Assembly: GCA_000018565.1 (NCBI GenBank)
Contig: CP000875.1
Coordinates: forward strand, 4,913,199 to 4,977,198
DNA: 64,000 nt
Source of the DNA: Herpetosiphon aurantiacus DSM 785
GTDB lineage: Bacteria; Chloroflexota; Chloroflexia; Chloroflexales; Herpetosiphonaceae
Reading direction: 5' to 3'
Numbering within the stretch: the first letter of the stretch is position 1; each line of letters begins with the position of its first letter. Shown here piece after piece: positions 16,785 through 24,491 of this stretch. Both the position numbers and the translations under genes were made by a program. Below the pieces are notes generated by a model. It was not told the origin of the DNA and did no database searches. It saw only the letters and a list, made by a program, of their open reading frames with translations.

Positions 16785-18071
16785 ATGGAGCAGCAGGACA
16801 TCAACGCCAACGTGCGGCATAATGTGGTCGTGAATGTGGCCGATGGAGCATTTTTTGGGGCAGCCACGGGCATCGCCTCGTTTGTGACGGTTATTCCGCT
16901 ATTTATGCATACCTTGACCGATTCGGCCACCTTGATTGGCTTGGTTTCGGCAATTCACTCGGTTGGTTGGCAGTTGCCCCAATTATTAACGGCGCGGCGG
17001 GTTGCCTCGCTACGTCGCTACAAACCCATGGTGCTGCTGATGACAATCAACGAGCGCTTGCCATTTTTTGGCTTGGCCCTGATTGCCTGGTTTGCTGCTG
17101 ATTTGGGCCGCGAATTAGCCTTGTGGCTAGCATATATGTTGTTGATTTGGCAGGGCTTGGGTGGTGGCTTAACTGCGACTGCTTGGCAAACCATGATCGG
17201 CAAAATTATGCCACATCGCTGGCGTGGCACATTCTTTGGGGTCCAATCCGCCGCCGCCAATTTACTCGCCAGCATTGGCGCGGTTGCGGCGGGCGTAATT
17301 TTGGATAAACTGCCCTCGCCGATTGATTTTGTGGTCTGTTTTGGGGTTTCAGGTGTGGCGATGTTTATTTCGTGGTCGTTTTTAGCTTGGACTAAAGAAC
17401 CAAGCCGCGAGCCAGAACATACTCATGGCAGCCAACGCGATTTTTGGGCCAGCATTGCCAATATTCTCAAGCGCGATCGTAATTTTCGCTGGTTTTTGGC
17501 TTCGCGCATTATCTCGCAGCTTGGCTTGATGGCAACCGCTTTTTTTACAGTGTATGCGGTGCAACGCTTTGGGCTTGATGATCAGACCGCTGGAATTATG
17601 ACCGCACTCTATTTAATCATCCAAACTGTCGCCAACCCAATCATGGGCTGGCTCGGCGATCGGATTGGCTATCGGCGGGTGATGGAAGTAGGCGCACTGT
17701 TGGCCTTAGGTGCTGGCCTAGGTGCGTGGCTCGCGCCAGCTTTGGGTTGGTTTTATCTGATTTTCGCGATTGCGGGAGTTGCCAACGTCGCCTTTTGGAC
17801 GATGGCTATGGCTATGACCTTGGAATTTGGCAGCCTTGCTGAACGCCCCAGCTACATTGGTTTAGCCAATACTTTGACCGCTCCAGCAACTTTAGTCGCA
17901 CCGTTGATTGGCGGTTGGTTAGCCGATTCAGCAGGCTATAATTATACGTTTGCGGTGGCGGCGGCTGGTGGTTTGCTAACGTGGCTAATTCTACGCTTCG
18001 CTGTACGCGATCCACAATCTGTCACGTATAGCGAAGCTCATGCCGAGCCACAAGTAGTTGTGGTTTCGTAA
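16785..18071 (+). CDS. Major facilitator superfamily transporter
   Basis: 428 residues with about twelve hydrophobic segments in two halves. I chose the ATG at 16,785 (AGGCAGG just upstream) over the one at 16,755, but this is a weak preference. The loop between segments 2 and 3 reads RRVASLRRYKPMVLL, and the equivalent loop of the second half reads GWLGDRIGYRRVMEVG, a clear MFS signature. An acidic/basic cytoplasmic loop near residue 210 joins the halves. The substrate cannot be told. It is transcribed alone and ends in a strong inverted repeat. Confidence 0.85.
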   Translation: MEQQDINANVRHNVVVNVADGAFFGAATGIASFVTVIPLFMHTLTDSATLIGLVSAIHSVGWQLPQLLTARRVASLRRYKPMVLLMTINERLPFFGLALIAWFAADLGRELALWLAYMLLIWQGLGGGLTATAWQTMIGKIMPHRWRGTFFGVQSAAANLLASIGAVAAGVILDKLPSPIDFVVCFGVSGVAMFISWSFLAWTKEPSREPEHTHGSQRDFWASIANILKRDRNFRWFLASRIISQLGLMATAFFTVYAVQRFGLDDQTAGIMTALYLIIQTVANPIMGWLGDRIGYRRVMEVGALLALGAGLGAWLAPALGWFYLIFAIAGVANVAFWTMAMAMTLEFGSLAERPSYIGLANTLTAPATLVAPLIGGWLADSAGYNYTFAVAAAGGLLTWLILRFAVRDPQSVTYSEAHAEPQVVVVS

Positions 18072-18084
18072 GGAATTATTTTTT

Positions 18085-18146
18085 ATCCACGAAGGACACG
18101 AAGCGCACGAAGTTTGGTTTCGTGGTTCTTCGTGTCCTTCGTGGAT
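18085..18146. terminator. 19-bp perfect inverted repeat between convergent genes
   Basis: ATCCACGAAGGACACGAAG (18,085-18,103) and its exact complement (18,128-18,146) enclose a 24-base loop. It is flanked by T-rich sequence on the left and could stop both converging transcripts. A diverged half-copy, CTTCGTGCCCTTCGTGGATCA, occurs at about 22,682-22,702, so this is also a dispersed repeat. Confidence 0.6.
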
Positions 18147-18150
18147 CAAC

Positions 18151-20256
18151 TCATCCTCGGCGGGCTAACTCAGTGGCAATTGGCAAGGTTACCCAGAAGG
18201 TTGTGCCACGGCCAAGCGTGCTGGTGGCCCAAATTCGCCCGCCATGCAACTCGATCAAGGCCTTGGTGATTGATAAGCCTAAGCCTGTGCCGCCAATTTT
18301 GCGAGTCGTCGAGTTATCGACGCGGAAAAAACGCGTAAACAGCTTGGGCAAATCTTCTTCGGAAATACCCATACCTTGGTCGCGCACCGCAATAATCACC
18401 GAGCGCTCGTTGGGCAAGGGCGGCGCACCAGGCGGAACTTTACGCAATTCACGTACAATCAAGGCTACTTGGCCGCCATTGGGCGAATATTTGATCGCAT
18501 TCGAGAGCAGGTTGGTCAAAATCTGACGCACTTTATCTTTATCGGCAAAGATTGGCGGAATGCCTTCGGGAATATCAATTAACAAACGATGCTTTTCAGA
18601 CAATGTTTCGTTAAGTTGCTTGGTAATTTCACGAATAATTTGGTGCAGCGACACCACCCAACGATTCAGCTTGATCTGGCCTGCATCCAAACGCGAAAGA
18701 TTCAGCAGATCATCGACCATCTTCGAGAGTTGGTTGGCCTGATCATAGACGGTTTGGACGAACTCTTGACGTTCAACTGGCTTGAATTCACGCGCTAACA
18801 GCAACTCGGTATAGCCCAAAATCGAGGTTAGCGGGGTACGCAATTCATGCGATACCACCGACACAAACTCGTTTTTCATCTTGTCGATTTCACGCTCGCG
18901 GGTCACATCTTCAATCACCACCAAGCGCCCAGTAATTTGGTGCTGAGCATCTTTAACTGGGGTTGAACGCAATTTTAAATCTTGAAGTGGTTCGCTCAAA
19001 CGCAGCGCTAATTCGAGGGTTTCGTCAGGTTGAGCTTGGCATTCAGCAAAAAAATCGGTCAATTCCAAGGGATGCGACAGCCGTTTGAGCAGCAAGGGCA
19101 AAATATCCCACGGCAAATAGAGCGCAGTTTCATCGGCGGGCTGCTCAATTTGCCAAAGTTGATACCAGGCGGGATTGGTGCGTAAAATTCGGCCTTCGCC
19201 ATCAGTCAAGGCCAAGCCCAGCGGCAAACTAGCCAAGGTTTGTTGCAATTGCATGCGGGCTTCGAGCAATTCGCTATAACTGGTTGCCCGTTGTAATGGC
19301 CGCGCCGCCACATCAGCCAAAGCCTGAATAAAATAAAGATCGCGGGTTGTAAAGATTGGCTCACGATTGGTCGAAAGCACCAGCACCGCCCATGCCTCGC
19401 CCTCGACCCGCACGGGCACGACGATTTCGGCTCGCACATCGGGGGTAGAAAGTTGCCATTCGCTATCGTGGGCAATATCGGTCAACAAGGCGGCCTTGCC
19501 AGTGCGTGCCACCCGCCCGACCACCCCAACATTCCAAGGCCACGATGTTCGCTCACTAATTCCAGCGGTTGGCGGGTAGCCTTGCGAGGCAATCAAACGA
19601 TATTCGCCATGCTCACGATCAACCAAGTTAATCGCGCCAGCGCTGGCTTTGACGCTGTGGATGGCCCGTTGCAAGAGCGTTGTCAACAACGTTGTCACAT
19701 CAGGCGCAATTTCTAAATCGTGGGTTAATGCCCGTACATCAAGCTGCTGTTCGCTGCTGGTATGATGAATCGGTCGCCCCCAGTGGGCTTCGCCGATCGC
19801 GGTGGCCAGTAAGGGCAGCAAATTGCTCAATAAGGTGCGTTCGCTGGCGCTAAATGTACCATTACGGCGGGCTTCCAACACGCCCCACAAGCGGCCTTCC
19901 CACTGAATCGGCAGCCCCAAATAACATTGCATATCGGCTTGCCATTCGCTAGCAACAATTGCGCTGGTGGTAAACGGGCTGGGTGGCAAGGCTGGAGCTG
20001 TGTGTTGATCGATCACGACTGGTTGTCGCCGCCGCACCACCTGCATCATGCGAGTGTTATCCCAAACGGCGCTGGTACGATGCAACGGCAAAACCACTTG
20101 CGGACGAGCATCAGGCTCGTTTAATAAGGTTAAGCGTAAATCAAGCTGAGGATAGCTATCCGCCAACAGCCCAAAACAATGCTGCATGCGCTGCTCAAAA
20201 GGTGTGGTTGCAAGCAAGGTTTGGGCTAGGCTACTAAATAAAGCAAGCGTTGACAT
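18151..20256 (-). CDS. GAF/PAS sensor histidine kinase
   Basis: 701 residues without membrane segments, so probably cytoplasmic. GAGGATTCT precedes the ATG. A first GAF-like region covers about 15-160. A second clear GAF domain covers about 175-320 (LTTLLQRAIHSVKASAGAINLVDREHGEYRLIA). A PAS domain lies at about 335-455 (ALTDGEGRILRTNPAWYQLW). The phosphoacceptor is in VSVVSHELRTPLTSILGYTE. The ATPase domain has NLLSNAIKYSPNGG, DQGMGISEEDLPKLF and GTGLGLSITKALI. No response regulator is adjacent. It follows ppgK by 32 bases on the same strand. Confidence 0.92.
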   Translation of the reverse strand: MSTLALFSSLAQTLLATTPFEQRMQHCFGLLADSYPQLDLRLTLLNEPDARPQVVLPLHRTSAVWDNTRMMQVVRRRQPVVIDQHTAPALPPSPFTTSAIVASEWQADMQCYLGLPIQWEGRLWGVLEARRNGTFSASERTLLSNLLPLLATAIGEAHWGRPIHHTSSEQQLDVRALTHDLEIAPDVTTLLTTLLQRAIHSVKASAGAINLVDREHGEYRLIASQGYPPTAGISERTSWPWNVGVVGRVARTGKAALLTDIAHDSEWQLSTPDVRAEIVVPVRVEGEAWAVLVLSTNREPIFTTRDLYFIQALADVAARPLQRATSYSELLEARMQLQQTLASLPLGLALTDGEGRILRTNPAWYQLWQIEQPADETALYLPWDILPLLLKRLSHPLELTDFFAECQAQPDETLELALRLSEPLQDLKLRSTPVKDAQHQITGRLVVIEDVTREREIDKMKNEFVSVVSHELRTPLTSILGYTELLLAREFKPVERQEFVQTVYDQANQLSKMVDDLLNLSRLDAGQIKLNRWVVSLHQIIREITKQLNETLSEKHRLLIDIPEGIPPIFADKDKVRQILTNLLSNAIKYSPNGGQVALIVRELRKVPPGAPPLPNERSVIIAVRDQGMGISEEDLPKLFTRFFRVDNSTTRKIGGTGLGLSITKALIELHGGRIWATSTLGRGTTFWVTLPIATELARRG

Positions 20257-20288
20257 AGAATCCTCAAGGCTGTAAGTTGACTCACATT

Positions 20289-21056
20289 TTAGTGGGCATT
20301 CGGAATTTGGTGACCCTGCTCGAACAATTCGCTAGCCGCCAAGGCCGCGCCGATAATTCCAGCGTTATTTTGCAGTGTGGCTGGAACGAGTGGCGCTTTG
20401 GTTTGCAAATACTGGCCAAATTTATCGAAGCGTTTACTGACCCCACCACCCATAATCAACAAATCGGGTGAAAAGAGTGCTTCGATGCGAGCTAAAACCT
20501 CGTTAACTTTCTCGGCCCATTTCGGCCAATCCCAGCCTTTTTCCTCGCGCACGCGATCCGAAGCGCGATGTTCAGCATCTTTGCCGCGAATTTCTAAGTG
20601 GCCCAGCTCAGTATTTGGCACCAACAAACCTTGGACGAACAAAGCGCTGCCAATGCCTGTGCCAAAGGTCAACATCATCACCACGCCGTTATGTTCTTTG
20701 CCCGCGCCATATTTCATTTCGGCCAAACCCGCCGCATCGGCATCGTTGAGCATATGAAACGGGCAACCAGTCGCTTGCTCAAACAATTGATCAGCATTTG
20801 CGCCAATCCAAGTTTGATCGACGTTGGCAGCGCTGAGGGTATAGCCATTTTTGACGATTGCCGGAAAGGTGCAACCAATCGGGCCATGCCAATTTAATTG
20901 TTGAACTAATTGCTGAACCGTTTGTGCAACTGCCTCGGGGGTTGCTGGTTGGGGCGTGCTAATGCGCAGGCGCTCGCCAATCATCGTGCCTTGGGCGACA
21001 TCGACCAGCGCCCCTTTGATGCCTGAACCACCAATATCAATGCCCAAAATTGCCAT
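20289..21056 (-). CDS. ppgK: Polyphosphate glucokinase (ROK family)
   Basis: 255 residues; GAGGTAGGG precedes the ATG. The enzyme phosphorylates glucose using inorganic polyphosphate (and usually ATP). Seen: the phosphate loop GIDIGGSGIKGALVD, the sugar-binding LNDADAAGLAEM with the catalytic Asp, LTFGTGIGSALF, and NTELGHLEIRGKDAEHR. The RGKDAEHRASDRVRE stretch with basic residues matches the polyphosphate-dependent branch rather than ordinary ROK kinases, which have a CxCGxxGC zinc site that is absent here. It is the first gene of a pair with the GAF kinase. Confidence 0.9.
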   Translation of the reverse strand: MAILGIDIGGSGIKGALVDVAQGTMIGERLRISTPQPATPEAVAQTVQQLVQQLNWHGPIGCTFPAIVKNGYTLSAANVDQTWIGANADQLFEQATGCPFHMLNDADAAGLAEMKYGAGKEHNGVVMMLTFGTGIGSALFVQGLLVPNTELGHLEIRGKDAEHRASDRVREEKGWDWPKWAEKVNEVLARIEALFSPDLLIMGGGVSKRFDKFGQYLQTKAPLVPATLQNNAGIIGAALAASELFEQGHQIPNAH

Positions 21057-21203
21057 TGCCCTACCTCACTACTAGCCATGAATTGCTCTATTGTACTACG
21101 CTTGCAGCGCAATACCTGCCATGGTGGATTACCAAATGCCAACAATTGGGGCGAGGATGAAAATCAAAAGGCAAAAGGCAAAGGTCAGAAGGAGGCTATT
21201 GAT

Positions 21204-21288
21204 GCCCTCACCCCAACCCCTCTAATCCCTCTCCCACTGCGGCGAGCGAGGGGCGTTTGGTTTGGTGGTTCCCCCTCGCCTGCTGGGA
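21204..21288 (+). repeat. GC-rich dispersed repeat, left part, split by the IS
   Basis: The block starts GCCCTCACCCCAACCCCTCT and carries the ACTGCGGCGAGCGAGGGG unit also found at 1857-2020. Its other terminus, AGGGGGCTAGGGGGTGAGGG, lies at 22,611-22,630 beyond the insertion sequence. Both this element and the one at 1857 are followed by GCATRTAATTC, which supports the two halves belonging together. Confidence 0.6.
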
Positions 21289-21328
21289 GTTTAAGGGCGG
21301 ACAGGTGTGCCGCATGAGGGTCCACAGA

Positions 21329-21386
21329 ACGACCTCGGGTGGTATACTGGATGGTGCAACCCTATCCGTTAACCAACCGAGGTCGT
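21329..21386 (+). promoter_or_regulatory. Inverted repeat masking the transposase start
   Basis: ACGACCTCGG (21,329-21,338) is the exact complement of CCGAGGTCGT (21,377-21,386), which contains the GAGG ribosome binding site directly before the ATG at 21,387. A second pair, GGTATAC (21,341-21,347) and GTATACC (21,394-21,400), interlocks with it. Transcripts entering from outside the IS would fold and hide the start codon. Confidence 0.5.
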
Positions 21387-22556
21387 ATGCCGAGTATACC
21401 AGCCCTTGCCCAGTGGATCAACACCATCCTGCTGACCGCCGTGCCTACCCTCTCGCCCTGGACGGCCCGGCGGCTCACCGATTGGCTGCTCAGCATCCTG
21501 CTCATGCCGTCCATCACCACCCGCGTCGTGGCCTGGGGCTGTGCCCTTGGACTGTCCACCGCTGCCCGCGCCGCCAGTCACGAACGGCGATTGCGCCGCA
21601 CCTATCGGGATTCCCAGCTGTCGTGGTCGCTCCATCGGGCCATCCTGACCACCACCCTGCGCTTCGCCCCTGCCGAAGCGGTCACCGTCATCATTGATGA
21701 GACCACGCATACTGACCACTGGACGCTCCTCACCGCCGCCCTCTGGTATCACGGGCGTGCCATTCCGCTTGCTTGGGTGCTCCATCCCGGCAATACCCGC
21801 CGTACCACCGCCTTCTGGATGGATACCGCCACCCTACTCGATCGCGTGCAGCAGGTATTGCCAGCCACCACGGACGTGGTTGTGGTGGCCGACCGTGCCT
21901 TTGGTTGTCCCGCCTTTACCGATCAGGTGGCGGCCCACGGCTGGGGCTGGGTCGTGCGCGTCCAAGGCCACACCCGTATGCTCCTACGGGGCCATACCGA
22001 AGTCCCGATTCGCACGCTGGTGGGTCGGGGCCAGCGGGTGGTGCGGCGGGGGCAGGCCTTCAAGAAGGCGGGCTGGCGGACGGTGACGGTGGTCGCGGAG
22101 TGGACAGCGGTGGCGCAGGAACCGTTGCTGCTGGTCAGCACTCTCGCGGGGATTGGGGCGATCCGCCACGCCTATGGGCGGCGCTCTGCGATCGAAGCGC
22201 TGTTTCGCGATTGGAAAACGGGCGGCTGGCAATGGGAGGCGAGCCAGTCGCGGAGCCAGACGACGCAGGAGGCCTTGGTGCTGGGCATGGCGATCGCGAC
22301 GGTGCTGGTGCTGCTGGTCGGGACGGCGGAGGCGCAGGCGGTGCTGGCCGAACGCGGGGATCGCCCCAGCCCGCGCCGCCCATGGGCGGCACGAGAAAGT
22401 CTGTTTCGGTTGGGGCGGTATGGGGTGCTGCGCTGGCTGTGGACGGGAACGCAGCCAGCGCTGGGAGCGCGACTGTCGTTGGCGGAAACGGCGCTGCACG
22501 AACGGTGGGCCACGACGGTGACGCGGGGTGGTCGGCTCGGGACGGCCATCCCCTAA
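21387..22556 (+). CDS. DDE transposase, IS4-like
   Basis: 389 residues from the ATG at 21,387, chosen for GAGG just upstream; in-frame GTG at 21,339 and ATG at 21,351 are alternatives. The RNase H-fold catalytic residues are recognisable: D in VTVIIDETTHTDH, D in VVVVADRAFGCPAF, and E in RRSAIEALFRDWKTGG, within the Y/R-x-x-x-E-x-x-F/R-x-x-K pattern of IS4 relatives. The gene appears intact and fills the IS. Its codon use is GC-rich compared with neighbours. Confidence 0.85.
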   Translation: MPSIPALAQWINTILLTAVPTLSPWTARRLTDWLLSILLMPSITTRVVAWGCALGLSTAARAASHERRLRRTYRDSQLSWSLHRAILTTTLRFAPAEAVTVIIDETTHTDHWTLLTAALWYHGRAIPLAWVLHPGNTRRTTAFWMDTATLLDRVQQVLPATTDVVVVADRAFGCPAFTDQVAAHGWGWVVRVQGHTRMLLRGHTEVPIRTLVGRGQRVVRRGQAFKKAGWRTVTVVAEWTAVAQEPLLLVSTLAGIGAIRHAYGRRSAIEALFRDWKTGGWQWEASQSRSQTTQEALVLGMAIATVLVLLVGTAEAQAVLAERGDRPSPRRPWAARESLFRLGRYGVLRWLWTGTQPALGARLSLAETALHERWATTVTRGGRLGTAIP

Positions 22557-22597
22557 CACTGATGAATATCCATTCCCCAACCTGTCCGCCCTTAAAC

Positions 22598-22979
22598 ACT
22601 GCGGCGGGAGAGGGGGCTAGGGGGTGAGGGCATATAATTCTTGTCAGCCAAAAGCCTATAGACTATAGCCACATTAGTGTTCTTCGTGCCCTTCGTGGAT
22701 CAAATTTCAGCTCAATGCCCAAACTGATACCAACCTGATAAATTGCTGATTTACATCTGAAAAAGCTATGATATAATCCTCACGCTGTGTTAAATGCTGG
22801 AAAATCAGCTTTTAGCGCTGTCCTCACGCCACGAAGGCGGGTTGTATCAAGAGAGTCGGTGTGGAATGCCGATGCCGCCGTTGTGGCATCTCTCCCTGAA
22901 TCGTAGCAGCGTTGCTACCACCAAGCTGCATTCCCAGATGCCCAGTTTTGCATCCACCGCGTACCTCCGGAGGTTTCTG
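22598..22979 (+). other. Structured leader region upstream of the secreted protein gene
   Basis: After the remnant of the split repeat (to 22,631) and a half-copy of the CTTCGTG repeat (22,682-22,702), the stretch 22,785-22,945 can form consecutive hairpins: GCTG/CAGC, CGCC-acgaa-GGCG, GATGCC/GGCATC and GTAGCA-gcgt-TGCTAC. It is then followed by the SD sequence GGAGG at 22,969-22,973. I do not recognise it as a known riboswitch. The reading frame continues through it from an ATG at 22,794, so it might instead be coding. Confidence 0.35.
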
Positions 22980-24410
22980 TTGCGACACATTGCCCGTTTC
23001 TTGGCGCTTGGTTGTCTGCTCGCCGTGAGCATGACCCCCATCCGAGCGCAGGCGAACCCAACCTTGTGGGCTGCTGCTGCATCAACCGACACCCTCGTTC
23101 TTGCTTCTGGTCAACTGACCCTCGCCCCGAATGCGGCCCAAGCGGCTGCGGTCTATGGCTCATACGCTCGTTTTGGAATGTTCGATAGTGCTCCGCAAAA
23201 CATCGCTCCCGCCAATCAAGTGCTGGTTACATGGGGCGCAACTGTGCCCGCTGCCGCTAGCGTGCGCGTCGATGTGCGTGGCTTCAATGGCCAACGCTGG
23301 AGCGATTGGACGCTTGATGTGCAATCGGGCCAAACGGTAGCTTTTGCCACCATCGCCCGCCAAATTCAATATCGTTTGGTGCTATTGGCCAACGAGGCTG
23401 CGCCAGTCGTTGATTTTGTGCAACTTGCGCCCAACACGCTTGCCGAAAGCGATGCCATCAGCATTATGGAAGATGAGCCGATTGCTCCAACCTACCATAT
23501 TCGGGCTACCCGGATGGGCTTGGTTGGCGATCGCACGGCCAACGGCCATATCATTCAGCCAAACGATTGGTTTGTTTCATTGCCATCGTTCCGCTCACTC
23601 TCATCGCGTGGCGGCGGCGAATACATGGCGCGGCTTTCCTATCGTGGCAAATCGATTGTTGTGCCAGTTTGGGAAGTTGGGCCATGGAACATTCACGATG
23701 ATTATTGGAATGTTGAGCGCGAGAAATTTGGCGATTTGCCTGTCGGCTGGCCCCAAGATCACGCTGCCTATTTCGATGGCTACAATGGTGGCTGGGCTGA
23801 AAAAGGCCGCGTGCGATTCCCCACCGCTGCTGATGTCGGCGATGGCGCATGGGTCGCCTTGGGCATTCCATTTAACGATGAACAAGAAGAACTTGATATT
23901 ACCTTCTTGTGGCTAGGCCGTGATCCTGGCGATAACCCCGACCCAATGCCAGTTGGCAGTGTTACGCCTGAGCCAGCCCCAATTGAAGAATTACCAGCGG
24001 GCACGATTCAGGTCGATAATCAAGGCGAACAATTCAGCCGCTCCGATGTGGCATGGTTTGAATTTTCGTGTGGTAAAAATCGCCATTCGTTCTGGACCTT
24101 CTCAACCAACAAGCCTGAAGAAGCAGTCAATAATGCGCGTTGGACAACTCCGCTTGAGGCTGGTGACTATAGCGTGACCGTGTTTGTGCCCTACTGCCCC
24201 AATGGCAAGAGCGATACAACTTCAGCACGTTATGTTGTGCAACATGCCGATGGCGAAACTCAAGTTGTCGTCAATCAAGCGGAACATGCTGGCAACTGGG
24301 TTGAGCTAGGCCGCTATCGCTTTGATGGTACTGGCACAGTTAGCCTCAGCGATTTGGCCGACGACCGCATGAAAGCCATTTGGTTTGATAGCGTGCGCTG
24401 GACAAAATAA
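22980..24410 (+). CDS. Secreted protein with golvesin-like C-terminal domain
   Basis: 476 residues if the TTG at 22,980 is the start. That TTG has GGAGG six bases upstream, and gives a textbook signal peptide (RHIARFLALGCLLAVSMTP, cleavage after RAQA). The open frame extends to an ATG at 22,794, which would place about 60 residues before the signal. The middle of the protein (roughly 170-300 of the mature chain) has RTANGHIIQPNDWFVSLPS and VPVWEVGPWNIHDDYWN, resembling double-psi beta-barrel cell-wall proteins. The last 130 residues (IQVDNQGEQFSRSDVAWFEF to AIWFDSVRWTK) match the golvesin/xanthan-lyase C-terminal type of beta-sandwich. It is probably cell-surface; the activity is unknown. Confidence 0.7.
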   Translation: MRHIARFLALGCLLAVSMTPIRAQANPTLWAAAASTDTLVLASGQLTLAPNAAQAAAVYGSYARFGMFDSAPQNIAPANQVLVTWGATVPAAASVRVDVRGFNGQRWSDWTLDVQSGQTVAFATIARQIQYRLVLLANEAAPVVDFVQLAPNTLAESDAISIMEDEPIAPTYHIRATRMGLVGDRTANGHIIQPNDWFVSLPSFRSLSSRGGGEYMARLSYRGKSIVVPVWEVGPWNIHDDYWNVEREKFGDLPVGWPQDHAAYFDGYNGGWAEKGRVRFPTAADVGDGAWVALGIPFNDEQEELDITFLWLGRDPGDNPDPMPVGSVTPEPAPIEELPAGTIQVDNQGEQFSRSDVAWFEFSCGKNRHSFWTFSTNKPEEAVNNARWTTPLEAGDYSVTVFVPYCPNGKSDTTSARYVVQHADGETQVVVNQAEHAGNWVELGRYRFDGTGTVSLSDLADDRMKAIWFDSVRWTK

Positions 24411-24435
24411 GTTCAATTCAATTATTTAGCGATCA

Positions 24436-24473
24436 AAGAAGCAGGGCTTGGAATTATCCAAGCCCTGCTTCTT
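24436..24473. terminator. Bidirectional terminator, 16-bp stem
   Basis: AAGAAGCAGGGCTTGG (24,436-24,451) and its exact complement (24,458-24,473) enclose a six-base loop between two convergent genes. The A/T-rich stem base supplies a T-run in both directions. Confidence 0.85.
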
Positions 24474-24491
24474 AGTTATCCATTATTCAGC

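Larger units (their letters stand above)
21289..22597 (+). mobile_element. IS4-family-like insertion sequence
   Basis: The element is 1309 bp, bounded by 18-bp perfect terminal inverted repeats: GTTTAAGGGCGGACAGGT at 21,289-21,306 and its complement at 22,580-22,597. It holds one transposase gene. It has interrupted a GC-rich repeat. I could not identify a target-site duplication by eye. Base composition (about 65% GC) is well above the surroundings, which suggests arrival from another host. Confidence 0.85.

Noticed and set aside
22794-22980. ydaO (c-di-AMP) or GEMM (c-di-GMP) riboswitch
   Set aside because: The invariant pieces (GGGGGACCC, CCGAACCCG-AGCTAACC, or AGGGCAAACC) are not there.
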